Assembly: GCA_016647705.1 (NCBI GenBank)
Contig: JAENRU010000279.1
Coordinates: 682,001 to 746,000, forward strand
Length of the DNA: 64,000 nt
Direction of reading: 5' to 3'
Source of the DNA: Eucommia ulmoides
Lineage: Eukaryota; Streptophyta; Magnoliopsida; Garryales; Eucommiaceae
Position 1 is the first letter of the stretch. Each line of letters opens with the position of its first letter. The notes under the pieces were generated by a model. It had not been told where the DNA came from and did not search any database. It saw only the letters and a program-made list of their open reading frames with translations. This document shows positions 22,011 through 35,400 of this stretch, in pieces. A program made the translations under genes and the position numbers.

Positions 22011-23570
22011 AGAATAACTCTTCCTTAATCAATTTTTAACTCAACTCTTCAACGTTTTTGCCCCTTCAATCTATTTCTTTTCTCGGTTAACTTAATTGAC
22101 ACTTTAAATCAATTTTAATTTCTAATCTTTCTTAAATCAATATACCCTCTTCAATTTCACATATGAGCAAATATATTTAACTAATTAAAATTCTATAAAA
22201 AACACACATAATCATAAAATCATTTTTGTGTCGTGTGTGATCCTAATCGGGATACATTAAGAATAAAAAGTAACCTGAATTGTTTTTCCCTAAATTCTTT
22301 AAAATCTTCGGTCTCTTAATGCTCTTTTTTTTGTCAGTCTCTTGTATTCATAACATTCTTCAATAATTTCTTCATGATTAAAACATCAATGGAACTTTAT
22401 CACTGAAATACTAAATAAATTTATTAGTTCCACAAAAAAATATCAACATTTAATTGTCCATCAAAATCTTAGGATCAACAACTCGAAATCGTATAATTTT
22501 GAAAAACTAATACTCAAGAGACCCCCTATTTTCGATACCATTATGGAATGCATCATTTGATAGGGTAACAAAAATAATTAATTCAAAACTCAAAATCGTA
22601 AAATTTTCAAAAGGTATAATACATTGAAAAATTCCGATTTCATGGATTTTTTGAAACACTCGAAATTGTGAAATTTTGGAAGGATTACACTCACGAAACT
22701 CCACAATTTTAATGCCCATACGAGAAAGTATCATTTGATTGGGTAACAAATTAATTGATCCGAAACTCAAAATCATGAAATTTTCAAAGGATATTTAGTA
22801 CACTGAAAAATCTCGATTTCGCCATGTTTTTTAAACAGTCAAAATAGATAAATTTTCAAAGGTTAACACTCATGAAACCCCACAGTTTTGATACCATTAC
22901 GACAATGCATCATTCTATTGGTTAACTAAAGAAATTCATTTGAAACTCATAATCGTAGAATTTTTGAAAGTATAGCACACAAAAAAAATCTCGATTTTGC
23001 TACTTTTTTGAAACACTCGAAATCGTAAAATTTTTAATGGTAACACTTACGAAACCCCCTAATTTCAGTACCATTATGAGAAGGAATCATTTGATGGGGT
23101 AACATATTCTATTGAACCAGAACTCAAAATAATGCAATTTTCAAGGGCCATAGCGCGTTGAAAAATTTCGATTTTGCTACTTTCTCTAAACATTCGAAAT
23201 CTGTAAATTTTCAAAGGCTAACACTCACAAAACCCACGATTTTGATAACATTACGAGAAAACATTATTTAATAGAGTAACACAAGCAATTGATCCATAAC
23301 TCATAATCGTGATTTTTTCAAAGGCTAGCACACCAAAAAATTCTAATTTTGCTAATATTTTGGAACAATCGAAATCTTAAAATTTTAAAAGGTTATCACA
23401 AAATAATCCAATTTCGATACCCTTATGAGAAAATATCATTTGATTAGGTAACGAAAGCAATTGATTTGGAACGCGAAATTGTGAAATTTTCGAAAGTTAT
23501 TGCACACAAAAAAATCCTGATTTTACTATATTTTTGAAACACTCAAAATTGTGAAAATTTGAAGGATAAC

Positions 23571-23907
23571 TAGTTCGGGTTCGGCTCACTTTCATACAGA
23601 GCCAAAACCAAAACAATTTAACATATATAAAACAAAAACCAAAACTAAAATTGTGGATTTTTTTTAACAGTTTTAAAACCGCACTATTTAATTTTAACCA
23701 AAACCAAACCAAAACCGTGAAACCGTTTAAGATATTTAAATTTTATGAAAGCCAAAAGCAAAACCAAGGACCATTGTTTCTTATATATGAACAAAAATAT
23801 AACTAAAATATAAAACATAAATTCCAAAAATAAAAACCAAATCGCAAAATTATTAATTGTAAACATTCTCCAAATCATACAATCTTCAAAATAATTATTA
23901 ATTGTTT

Positions 23908-23969
<62 letters not shown>

Positions 23970-24175
23970 TAACGGTTATACGGTTTGGCTCATGGTTCGG
24001 TGACGTGGTTCGATTATGCGGTTACTATCCTAAAACCAAAACTAATATCAAAACCTCTTCGGTTGGTAAATTTAAAACTAAAACTAAAACCAAAATCATT
24101 TAATCGGTTTCAACCTAGACCATTCGGTTCGATTTCTCTCGGTTACTCGTTGGTTCAGTTTTTTTCCCACGCCTA
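23571..24175. mobile_element. hAT-like MITE inserted in the satellite
   Basis: 605 bp flanked by exact 8-bp duplications AGGATAAC at 23563-23570 and 24176-24183, the length typical of hAT elements. The ends are TAGTTCGGGTTCGG on the left and, in reverse, TAGGCGTGGGAAAAAAACTG on the right; the two share TAG and GGG but only a weak terminal repeat. AAACCAAAAC words on the left mirror GGTTTGG/GGTTCGG words on the right, giving a long imperfect inverted structure around a central (AT)n. No coding capacity. Confidence 0.75.
23909..23965. repeat. (AT)n microsatellite at the centre of the hAT-like MITE
   Basis: About 28 AT dinucleotides near the symmetry centre of the MITE's inverted structure. Confidence 0.95.
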
Positions 24176-27100
24176 AGGATAACAATAATGAAATTGTCCA
24201 ATTTTGATACAATTATGAGAAGGTATCATTTGATAGGGTAACAGAAGCAATTGTTCCGCAATTCAAAATCGTGAAATTTTCTAAGAGGCACACCAAAAAA
24301 TCTCGATTTGGCTAATTTTTTAAACGCTCGAAATCGTAAGATTTTGAATGACTAACACTCACGAAATCCCTCAATTTCAATACTATTACAAGAATGCATC
24401 ATTGTATTGGTTAACATAAATAATTAATTCAAAATTCAAAATTGTGAAATTTTTAGAGGCAATAACACACCAATTTTTTTTTTTATTTCACTAATTTTTT
24501 TTAAACACTTGAAATCGTAAAATTTTAAAAGGTTAGCACTTACAAAATTTCCCGATTTTGATACCATTACAAGAAGGTATCATTTGATGGGGTAACCAAA
24601 GTTAATTATCTAGAACTCAAAATCGTGAAATTTTCGAAGGCTATATAGCAGGCCGAAAAATCCTGATTCTGCTATTTTTTTTTAAATCTTCTAAATCGTA
24701 AAATTTTCAAAGGCTAACAATTATGAAATCACCAATTTCGATACCATTATGAGAAAACATCATTTGATAGGGTAATAGAGGCAATTGATCCAAAAACTAA
24801 AAATCTTGAAATTTTCAAAGGTTAAGTACACCAAAAAATTCAAATTTAGCTGCCTTTTTAAAACATTCGAAATTGTAAAATTTTTAACTACTAACACTCA
24901 CAAAATCCTTCGCTTTCGATACTGTTATGAGAAAATATCATTTGATAGGGTAACAGAAGCAGTTGATCCTGAACCCAAAATCGTAAAATTTTCAAAGGTT
25001 ATACCGCAACGAAAAATCCTGATTTTGTTAATTTTTTAAAACACTTGAAATCATGAATTTGTAAAAGGCTAACACTCATTAAACCACCTGATTTCGATAC
25101 CATTACAAGAAAGTATCATTTGATTGGGTAATGGAAGCAATTGATCTTGAATTCACAATCGTGAAATTTTCAAAGGTTAGCACACAAAAAAAATCTTGAT
25201 TTTGCTATTTTTTTGTAACACTCGAAATAATTAAATTTTGAAAGGTTTCACTCACAACACTCCCCAATTTTGATACCATTATGATAAGGAATCATTTGAT
25301 AGGGTGACAGAAGTAATTGGTCGGTAACTCAAAATCGTGAAATTTTTAAAAGCTATATATCACACCGAAAAATCCTAATTTTGCTAATTTTTTAAAACAC
25401 TCGATATTGAATTTTTTGGAATGGATAGCTTTCACAAAACCCCCCAAATTTGATACTATGACGAGAAAGCATCAATTTATTGGGTCCAAAACTCAAAATC
25501 GTGAAATTTTTCAAGGTTATAGCATACCGAAAAATTCTAATTTTGCTAATTTTTTAAAACACTAAAAATCATAAAAATTATACTGGAAAATACTCACGAA
25601 ACCCCCCAATTTAGATAATATTATGAGAAAGTATCATTCTATTGGTTAATAGAATAAATTCATTTGGAGCTCAAAATTGTGAAATTTTCGAAAGCTAGCA
25701 CACTTAAAAATCCTGATTTTACTACTTTTTTGAAACACTCGAAATCATGAAAATTTTAAAGGCTAACACTCACGAAACTACTTAATTTAAATACCTTTAC
25801 AAGGCATCAATTAATAGGGTAACTGAAACAATTGATCCATACTCAAAGTCGTGAAATTTCACAGGCTAGGCACACCGAACAATCCTGATTTGCTACATTT
25901 TTGAAACATTTCGAAATTGTAAAATTTTCGAAGGTTAATACTCACAAAACTCCCTAATTTATACCATTATGAGAAGGCATTATTTGATAGGGTAACAGAA
26001 ACAATTGATCCAAAACTTAAAATCGTGAATTTTTCAAATGCTATATCTTGCATACCAAAAAATGTCAATTTCACTGATTTTTTAAACACTCAAAATTGTG
26101 AAATTTTAAAAGGCTAATACTTACGAAACCCCCCAATTTGGATACCATTACAAGAATTCATCATTCTATTTGTTAAAGGACGAAATTCATTCAAAATTTA
26201 AAATCGTGAAATTTTCAAAGGCTAGCACATCGAAAAATCTCGATTTCGCTAGTTTTTTGAAACACTAAAAATCATGAAATTTTGAAAGGCTAACATTCAC
26301 AAAACCCATAAATTTCAAAACCATTACGAGAAGGCAACATTTGATAGGATAACAGAAGCCGTTGATCTGGAACTCAAAATGTTGATAGCACACCCAAAAA
26401 TCCTAATTTTGCTATTTGTTTTTTCAAATATTCAAAATTGTAAAGTTTTCAAAGGCTAATACTCACTAACCTTCCCCAATTTTAATACCATTAGTAGAAG
26501 ACATCATTTGATTGAGTAATGAAAGCAATTGATTAGAACTCAAAATTGTGAATTTTTTAAAGGTTACAGCACACTGAATTTTTTTGATTTCTCTAGTTTT
26601 CTAAAAATAGTTAAAATTGTGAAATTTTAGAAAGCTAACACTCACAAAACCCCCCAATTTTTATGCTATTATGATAAAGTATCATTTTTTTGGTTAACAA
26701 AAGAAATTCATTTGAAATTCAAAATCGTGAAATTTTCAAAGGCTACACAAAAAAATCCAGATTTTGCTATTTTTTTTAAAACAAACAAAATCGTGAAATT
26801 TTGAAAGGCTAATACTTAGGAAACCACCTAATTTCGAAACCATTACGAGAAAGAATTATTTGATTGGATAACAGAACCAATTGATCCGAAACTAAAAATC
26901 GTGAAATTTTTGAAGGCTATATAGTATACAAAAAAAATCCGATTTGGCAAATTTTTTTTAAATACTAGAAATCGTGAAATTTTAAATGGTTAACACTTGC
27001 GAAACTCCACAATTTCGATACCATTATGAGAAGACATAATTCGATAGAATGACGGAAGACATTGATCCATAACTCAAAATCGTGAAATTTTCAAAAGTTA

Positions 27101-28310
27101 ACGCTTACGAACCCCCCAATTTTGATACAATTATGAGAAGAAGTCATTTGATAGGCTAACGAAAGAAATTGATGCAAAACTCAAAATCGTAAAATTTTCA
27201 AAGGCTATACCATACCCAAAAATCTCAATTTCGTTACTTTTTTGAAACACTCAAAGTTATGAAATTTTAAAAGGCTAATACTCACAAAACCCCTCAATTT
27301 CGATACCATTATGAGAAAGTATCATTTGATTGGGCAATGAAAGTAATTGATTGGAAACTCAAAATCGAGAAATTTTCGAAAGCGCTTACTAAAACATCTT
27401 GATTTTTTTTAAAAACAATTGAAATCGTGAAATTTTGAAAGGTTAAGACTCACTAAAACCACCAATTTTGATACCACTATGAGAAAGCATCATTCTATTG
27501 GTTAGAAGAATAAATTCATTTGAAATTCAAAATTGTGAATTTTTGAAAGGTTAGCACGTCAAAAAATCTTAATTTCGCTACTTTTTTGAAACACTCAAAA
27601 TCATGAAGTTTCGAAAGGTTAACACTCATGAAACCCATTGATTTCGATACCATTTTGAGAATGCATCATTTGATAGGATAACAAAAGTTATTGATCCAAA
27701 ACTCAAAATAATGAAATTTTCATAAGCTATAGCATACCAAAAAATCCTGATTTTGCTATTTTGTGAAACATTCAAAATCATTAAAATTTCAAAGGTTAAT
27801 ATTCACAAAACCCTTGATTTTGATACTATTAGGAGAGGACATCACTTGATGGGTAATGGACGCAATTGACCATAACTCAAAATCGTGAAACTTTCAAAGG
27901 TAATAGGCATATCGAAAACTCCTAATTTTTCTAGTTTTTTAAACAATTGAAATTGTTAAATGTTAGAAGGCCAACACTCATGAACCCCCCAATTTTGCTA
28001 CCATTATAAGAAAGTATTATTTTATTGGTTAACAAAAGAAATTCATTCGAAACTCAAAATCGTGAAATTTTTAAAGGCTATAACACACAAAAAAAAAATC
28101 TCGATTTCACTATTTTTTTGAAACATTCAAAATTATAAAATTTTAAAAGGATAACACTCACAAAACCTCCCAATTTTGATACCATAATGAGAAAGCATTA
28201 TTTGATTGAGTGACAGATGTATTTGATCCGTAACTCAAAATCGTAAAATTTTTCAAAAGCTATAACACACTGAAAAATCATGATTTCTCTAAATTTTTTA
28301 AATATTGAAA

Positions 28311-29600
28311 TGCTCCGGAAATTTATATTTTTGAAAATAATATTTTATATAAGTTTAATATTTTTGGGGGACGGTTTTCTAAATTTGTGGTACAAATACA
28401 TACTTAAAAATCTTTGGAGTTAAATGTTAAATTTATATTTTTGAAAATATTATTTTATATTAGTTTAATATTTTTGGGTTGTTTTGTATATTATGAAAAT
28501 TTATAATAAGGATTTGATAATTTTGAGGAGATAAGTATAATTATTGGGTTTAATATGAATTACTTTATAATTATGGTGTGTTAAATGTAATTTTTTAAAA
28601 TCTTAACAATTAAGCAATCGTTTGTGGCCATGAAAAGAAAAAGAGGAAAAAAAATAGTGGCCACGAAATTTTCTCACACACATACACACACATATATATA
28701 TATATAGGAAGAAAAAAAGAAAGAAATTAGGAGAAGATTAATAAGGCAGAGCTCAGCAGTAAAAGGGGAGTCTTAGAATGGGAATTAGGGTTATAGTTTA
28801 TATATTTCAGATGTTTTTCAAGAGACTATTCCAGTTTGAATTTCAGATAGAATTTCTAACTCTTTTAATATATGTATTTAATTTTTCTATTATGAGATTT
28901 ATATTATTATCGTTGTCGAATTATAGTTGCTAATTCTCATGAAATAATTATGATTATGTAAAAATTATGAGGAATCATGCTTATGTGTTTTATTTGTTGT
29001 ATTAATTCGATACGCGTATTAGAGGGGTTGAAAAATTCTACTGAGCGTTGACTTGTAACCCCATAGTTTTGATTGCAGTGCCGGTGAGGACGAAACGGCA
29101 ACATGAATTTTATTTGAATTTTTATTTAATTTTTAATAATTGTATTTATTATTTATTGCTGTAAAAATTGACTTGATAATTCGATAATTAAAATTATTGA
29201 AAAATTACTTAATTTGGTGAGAATGAAATAATTGTGGATATGAAACGATTATCATAGTATTTGGCGAATTTATTATTTAGTTAAGTGATATTTATTTGGC
29301 ATATTTTTCTTTGATATTTATTTGGCCGAATATTTATTTGTAGGATGCTAAAATGATGATTTAGGATGAAATAGTTAATAATAATAAGCATTATTGTTTG
29401 AATATTATCCATTCATTTGAATATTAAATTATTAATACAAATTCATGTTGAAAAATTGATTCGATAAATCGACAAACTTTAATTGTCGCTTTGTAAAAAT
29501 TCTCAGATTCATGAGTATTGAAATATTGGTTGTTCGGTTTTAGTTTTAATTCCCCAAGAAGAGAAATCGCGTGACGGCCCTGGGAAACCAGGTCATTACA
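28311..29600 (+). repeat. LTR of the gypsy-like fragment
   Basis: 1290 bp from TGCTCCGGAAATTTAT to CCAGGTCATTACA, with TG...CA ends. The left border is set by where satellite similarity stops and could be off by a few bases. A 55-bp stretch (AAATTTATATTTTTGAAAAT...) occurs twice, near 28318 and 28430. An (AC)n/(TA)n tract at 28675-28705 and GAAAGAAATTAGGAGAAG nearby precede a possible transcript start. Confidence 0.55.
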
Positions 29601-29603
29601 AAG

Positions 29604-29615
29604 TGGTATTAGAGT
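29604..29615 (+). other. Primer-binding site, initiator tRNA-Met type
   Basis: TGGTATTAGAGT three bases after the LTR end. Plant copia and many gypsy elements have TGGTATCAGAGC here, complementary to the 3' end of initiator tRNA-Met; 10 of 12 bases agree. Confidence 0.6.
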
Positions 29616-30574
29616 GGGTTTGCGACTATCCTAAACTTGAGTTATAGTACCCATTACTCATAATAAACAAATAAATACCTAAAAAAAAAAAAAAAAAAGT
29701 AAGGAGGTTTACATCAATGATTTCAGATAAAGCTAAAAGTAATTATCGACGGACAAGCTAAAATACAGAAAGAAGACTGTTTGATGGCCAAAATATGCTC
29801 ACAGAAAAATAAAGGCCGATGCATTTCATTGGAAAAAAATAAAAGAGAATTAAAAAGATTTAGAACTTTTATTTGTCCAACTGCTTACTCACTCTACAAA
29901 GTAGTAATTCAATGGTTAGGGAAAAAAAAAAAAAAAACATATAGAGGTTGTGTAATTTTTTAGGCGTGGTTAGCGTCCCCTGCTTTATGTACAAGTTGAC
30001 TATCACAAAATCCTTTTTCAAAGTTCCACCAAAAAAAAAAAAAAAAAAGCACTTTAATCTTTTTTTGGACCCATATATCTTTAATTTTAAATTGCTAACG
30101 TGCTCGGAGATGCTGTCAACTTACCATTTTTATGGAGGATACTTGAGGGAAGCCCATGAGTCATGACTACAATTGCATATACTTGTTTCTTAAAATTTCT
30201 ATATAAATACTTATTTGATGCCTGATTCTAGCTTAATAAATACTTCTAGGGAGATCAAAAATATCATTATGTTTCTGATTAACATAAGCAAATACAAGAG
30301 GAAAATCTCATTACTCGCCATTGATGCAAATCGTTGCCACACTAACATTCGACTTTCATAAATACAACAGAAAGTTCCCCATTTCAAAATCATGTCATTG
30401 TCTTCTTTGTTTGATATTGTTGAAGAGGATAGACTTCGGTCTTAATGCATGTGCAACTTGCTTTTTGTAAAAAAAAATTTAAAAAAAAAAAGAAAAAAAA
30501 GAAGAAGAAGTTAAGTAAGACTTGATGAGTGTTGTGTAGTTGTGGACCATAGGGTTATTGGTTTAAAAAGATGT

Positions 30575-32110
30575 TTACTGTCTTCTATGTAAATTATCAA
30601 ATTATATTTTAGTATTAAATTAGAAAAAAAAAATCGTTGATGAAAATGAACAGTTTTATGATGTTAAATAGATCAAGTAAAATGTTAAAGGTGAAATTTT
30701 TATTTTTTTATTTTTTATCTTGTTATGCCATAGTCTTCTTGTCAGGAGGGTATGTCCTGCGAGATGTAGTTGATCCTCACAGGAGGACATTTCCTGTAGG
30801 ACATATATTGATATGTTGTGTTGAGACCTGTCAGAAGGGTAAGTCTTGCAGGTGATTGTTGTTATTGTTGGCTACTAATATGGTGGAGTTGAATATAATA
30901 TTGATTGTCAATATAGTGGAGTTGAATATGAAATTGACGATATAATATGGTGTAGTTGAATATGGAATTGATTATGAAAGAAAAAAAATAAAAAAAATTT
31001 GATGTTGATTTGATAGTAGAAGTATAATATGGAATGGATTATGAATATGTTGTTAAGACCTGACAGGAAGGCAAGTCTTTTAGGTAGTTCATTATGTTGT
31101 TGATATGGTAGTTTATACCATGTGCTGCTCCTACTATTGGAGATATTGCATGACCTTGGCACTGATAACAACCTTAGATTGCATAGTTATACAGGTTACG
31201 GTACCGTTGTAACTCCCGATCGTGAGGTGAAACGATCCTATGGCTGGTAGGAAAATTCGTGTGCGATATTTTATTATATATCAAAATAATTTGATTGGTT
31301 AATTTAAAAACATCATTTTATTGTGATGGTAGCTGTGGAATTTTATTTCGGCTCAATGTGCGGTTATATTTATATTATATTTTGAAAAGTGGTGTTTGAT
31401 AAATATACTTAATTCATAAATTATTTTTATATTATGAATATAGTGCCTAGATAGAGTGAGTGTATTGTCTTCTATATAAATTGTCAAATTATATATTCAT
31501 ACTAAAATGTGAAAAGAAAAGGTTTGTTGAAATGAACGCTTTTATAACGCTATGCGGATCAAGTAAATTTTAAAATGCGGAGAGTAATTTTTATTATCCA
31601 AATATGCCATAGTCGTCTCGTCAAAAGGGCATGTCCTGCGAGATGTGGTTGGTCCTTACAGGAGGGCATGTTCTGTAGGATGTTATATTGTGACCTGACA
31701 GAAGGACAAGTCCTGCAGGTGGTTGATATCTGTTGTTGTTGACAATGATGATTATCATCATGATATAATGGTTTATATCATGTGTTGGCTCCTACAATTG
31801 GAGATATTAAATGACTCTAACACTGATTGTAACCTTAGATTGCACAGACGTATATGTTATGATACCGTTATAACTCCCGATCGTGAGGTAAACGATCCTA
31901 TAACTAGGAAAGAAATAAAGTATTTTATTATATACAAGTGAGTTGACTAGTTGATTTAAATTTGAATATTCTATTTTGATGATATTTCGTTGGGATTTTG
32001 ATATTACCAAGTAAGTGGTTATATTTTGTTGGAAAATAGGTTTTGATAAAAGTACTTGATCTATAAATCGTTTTTTGTATTATGAAAATAACATACTGAT
32101 AAAATATTCA
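30575..32110. repeat. Direct duplication of an 885-bp unit in the fragment's internal region
   Basis: Copy 1 (about 30575-31460) and copy 2 (about 31461-32110, shorter) share a run of landmarks in the same order: GTCTTCTAT, ATGCCATAGTC, TGTCCTGCGAGATGT, ACAGGAGG, a GACCTG(A/T)CAG block, TTTATA(C/T)CATGTG, TTGGAGATATT, AACCTTAGATTGCA, AACTCCCGATCGTGAGGT and ATTTTATTATATA. Divergence is moderate. The TGTCCTGCGAG...CCTGTAGGACA part can fold into a hairpin. No coding frame is conserved between the copies. Confidence 0.8.
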
Positions 32111-32309
32111 AATAGATATTGGTCTACTACTAGCGTTAGGTGGAGCCGGAGTGTGGAGTCATTGTGAGACTATTGAGAGTTAATTGTTATTTGGAAATTT
32201 TAATTGGTATTTTAAAATTTTGATTGGGGGCTTTATGTAATTTTTTTTTTTATATACATTTGACGTTAGTATTGAACTCGTTATGTCACGTAACTTTGGA
32301 GATGTAATT

Positions 32310-32468
32310 ATATGTTTGAAACGTACTTATGTGGTTAAGATATATTTATGTGTTTTGAGACGTATTTATGTATTTCGATACATATTTATGAGGTTGACAC
32401 GTATTTCTGAGTTTCGAGCCATATTTATGTGGCTGACACGCAATTGTGTTTGGACACACAATTATGTG
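32310..32468. repeat. Minisatellite of about 20 bp at the fragment/satellite junction
   Basis: About eight degenerate copies of an ACGTATTTATGTGTTTGAG-like unit (19-20 bp), the last of which passes directly into the resumed satellite at TTATGAGAGAGCATC. Confidence 0.75.
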
Positions 32469-35400
32469 TTATGAGAGAGCATCATTTAATTGGGTAAATT
32501 CGAAACTCAAAATTGTGAAATTTTCAAAGGTTACCTCACTGAAATATCCCAATTTTGCTAGTCTTTTTGAACATTCAAAATCGTGAAAGTTTGAAAGGTT
32601 AACACTCGCGAAACCCCCTAGTTTTCATACAATTGTGAAAAATATCATTTGATTGGGTAACAGAAGCAATTTATTCGAAACTCAAAATTGTGAAATTTTA
32701 AAAGGTTAATACTTACGAAACCCCCCATTTTGATATCATTACGAGAAAGTATCATTTGATTGGGTGACAGACGTAATTGATCCAAAAATCAAAATCATAA
32801 AATTTTCAAATTCAATAGCTCTGTGAAAAATCCCGATTTCACTAATTTTGTAATCCCTCAAAATTGTGAAGTTTTAAAAGACTATAGCATACCGAAGAAT
32901 CCTAATTTGCTATTTTTCAAAAACACTTGAAATTATGAAAATTTGAAAGGTGTTCTCATGAAATCTTTCAATTTTGACACCATTATGAGAAAACAGAATT
33001 TTATTTGTTAATTGAAGAAATTCATTTGAAATTCAAAATCGTGAAATTTTCATAGGTTATACAAATCCAAAAAACCCCGATTTCACTAATTATTTTGAAA
33101 CACTTAAAATCGTGAAATTTCGAAGGACTAATACTCAAGAACCACCCAATTCTGATACCATTACAAGAAAGCATCATTTTATTAGGTAATAGAAGCAATT
33201 AATCCAAAACTATACAGTCGTGAAATTTTCAAAGGCTATATAGCATACTGAAAAATTTGAATTTTTCTATTTTTTTTTTAAGCATTCAAAATCGTGAAAT
33301 TTTAAAGTCTAACACTCATGAAACCCCTAATTTTGATATTATTATAAAAATGCATCATTTGATTGGGTAATAGATCCAATTTATCCAAAACTCAAAATTG
33401 TGAAATTTTCATAGGCAATTATAGTATACTGACAAATCTTGATTTCACTATTTTTTGAAACACCCAAAATATTAAATTTTGAAAGGTTAACACTCATGAA
33501 AAGTCTCAAATTTGTATACTATTATGAGAAAGCAACATTTAATTCGGTAATAGAAGTAATTTATCCGAAACTCAAAATTGTGAAATTTTCAATAGTTATA
33601 GCATATTGAATTTTTTTGATTTTGTTAGTTTTCTTAAAACCTCAAAATTGTGAAAGTTTGAAAGACTAACACTCACAAAATCCCCTAATTTTGATACAAT
33701 TACGAGAAAGTATCATTTCATTGGGTAATGAAAGCAAATGATCCAAAACTAAAAATCATAAAATTTTTAAAGGGTATAGCGCACAAAATATTTCGATTTC
33801 ATAATTTTTTTAAATAATTGAAATCGTAAAATTTTGAATGGTTAACACTCACAAAACTCCCTAATTTCGATACCATTATGAGAAGACATAATTTAATAGG
33901 TTAACAGAATAAATTGATTCAGAACTCAACATTGTGAAATTTTTAAATGCTAACATTTATGAAACTCACCGATTTTGATACAATTATGAGAAGGTATAAT
34001 TTGATAGGCTAATGGAAGAAATTGATCCAGAACTTAAAATCATAAATTTTCAAAGGCTACAGCTCACCAAATTTTTTTAATTTCACTACTTTTTCTAAAC
34101 TCTCAAATTCATAAAAATTTGAAAGACTAACACTCACAAAATCCCCCAATTTTGATGCTTTCATGAGAAAGCATAATTTGATTGGGTAATGGAAGCAATT
34201 GATCCGAAACTCAAAATCGAAAAATTTGAAAAAGGTTAATAACAGACCGAAAATATCTGATTTCACTATTTTTTTAAACACTCGAAAGCATAAAATTTTA
34301 AAAGATTAACACTCATGAAATCCCCCAAATTTGATACTATTAAAAGAAAGCATCAATCTATTGGTTAATGGAAGAAATTCATTCAAAACTCGAAATTATG
34401 AAATTTTCAAAGGTTATAGCACATTAAAAAATTTAGAATTTGCTACTTATGTGAAACAATCAAAATTGTGAAATTTGTGAACGGATAAACTCATAAAGCC
34501 CCCTAATTTTGATACTATTATGGAAAAAAATCATTTAATTGGGTAAGAAAATCAATTGATTAGAAACTCAAAATAGTGAAATTTTGAACAGCTATTGCAC
34601 ATTGAAAAATCTCAATTTCATTACTTTTTTGAAACACTCGAAATCGAGAAATTTTAAAAAGTTAATACTCACGAAGCCCCGCAATTTTGATGCGTTATGA
34701 AAAAGCATCATTTGATAGGGTAACTGAAGCAATTGATTGAGATTTCAAAATCGTGAAATTTTCATAGGCTAAAGCACACTGAAAGATCCTCCAAATTTCA
34801 ATAATTTTTTGAAACACCTGAAATTGTGAAATTTTGAACAGTTAACACTTAAGAAAACCCCCTAATTTTGATATCATTACGAGAAAATATCATTCTAATG
34901 GTTAAGAGAAGAAATTCATTCGAAACTCAACATTGTAAAATTTTCAGTGGCTGTACATCGAGAAATCTAGATTTTGCTACTTTTTTGAAATACTCAAAAT
35001 CGTGAAATTTTGAAATGGATAAACTCATGAAACCCCCTAATTTAGATACTATTACAAGAAAATATCATTTGATTGGGTAATGGAAGCAATTTATCTCAAA
35101 CTCATAATCGTGAAATTTTCAAAAGTTATAACACATCGAAAAATTTCAATTTCGCTAATTTTTTTAAACACTCGAAATCGTGAAATTTTGAATGGTTAAC
35201 ACTCCCAAAAACCTCCATTTTCAATGCCATTACAAGAAAGCATCATTATATTGGTTAACAAAAGAAATTCCTTTGAAACTCAAAATCATGAAACTTTCAA
35301 AGGTTATATAGTATACCGAAAAATTCATATTTTGCCACCATTTTGAAATAGTCAAAATCGTGAAAGTATAATTTTATTGGTTAAGAAATTCTTTAGAAAC

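Larger units (their letters stand above)
20048..22480. mobile_element. Solo LTR (or LTR-only derivative) inside the satellite
   Basis: 2433 bp starting TGTTGGCTCAG and ending GGATCAACA, so the ends form the inverted TGTTG...CAACA of an LTR. ACTCG at 20043-20047 and 22481-22485 is an exact 5-bp target duplication inside a satellite monomer. No primer site, internal domain or second LTR is present, consistent with recombination between two LTRs. The opening GAGTTACCCAAGAGAAGGGGG is a word seen in several plant LTR families; I cannot assign it to copia or gypsy. Because the target duplication is intact, it looks younger than the surrounding monomers. Confidence 0.8.
28311..32466 (+). mobile_element. 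Ty3/gypsy-like LTR retrotransposon fragment (one LTR, no pol)
   Basis: One LTR (28311-29600) is followed by a primer-binding site of the initiator-tRNA-Met type (TGGTATTAGAGT) and about 2.85 kb of internal-like DNA without gag or pol similarity. The LTR has words seen in Tekay/Del-type chromovirus LTRs (TACTGAGCGTTG, AACCCCAT, CCAGGTCATTACA), so that lineage is likely but not certain. No second LTR is present and the flanking satellite resumes in a different monomer phase, so this is a rearranged, broken copy rather than a simple insertion. Confidence 0.6.

Noticed and set aside
29601-32466. Possible gag-pol in the internal region of the one-LTR fragment
   Set aside because: No protease, reverse transcriptase, RNase H or integrase motif was seen in any frame; the region is dominated by a non-coding duplication.
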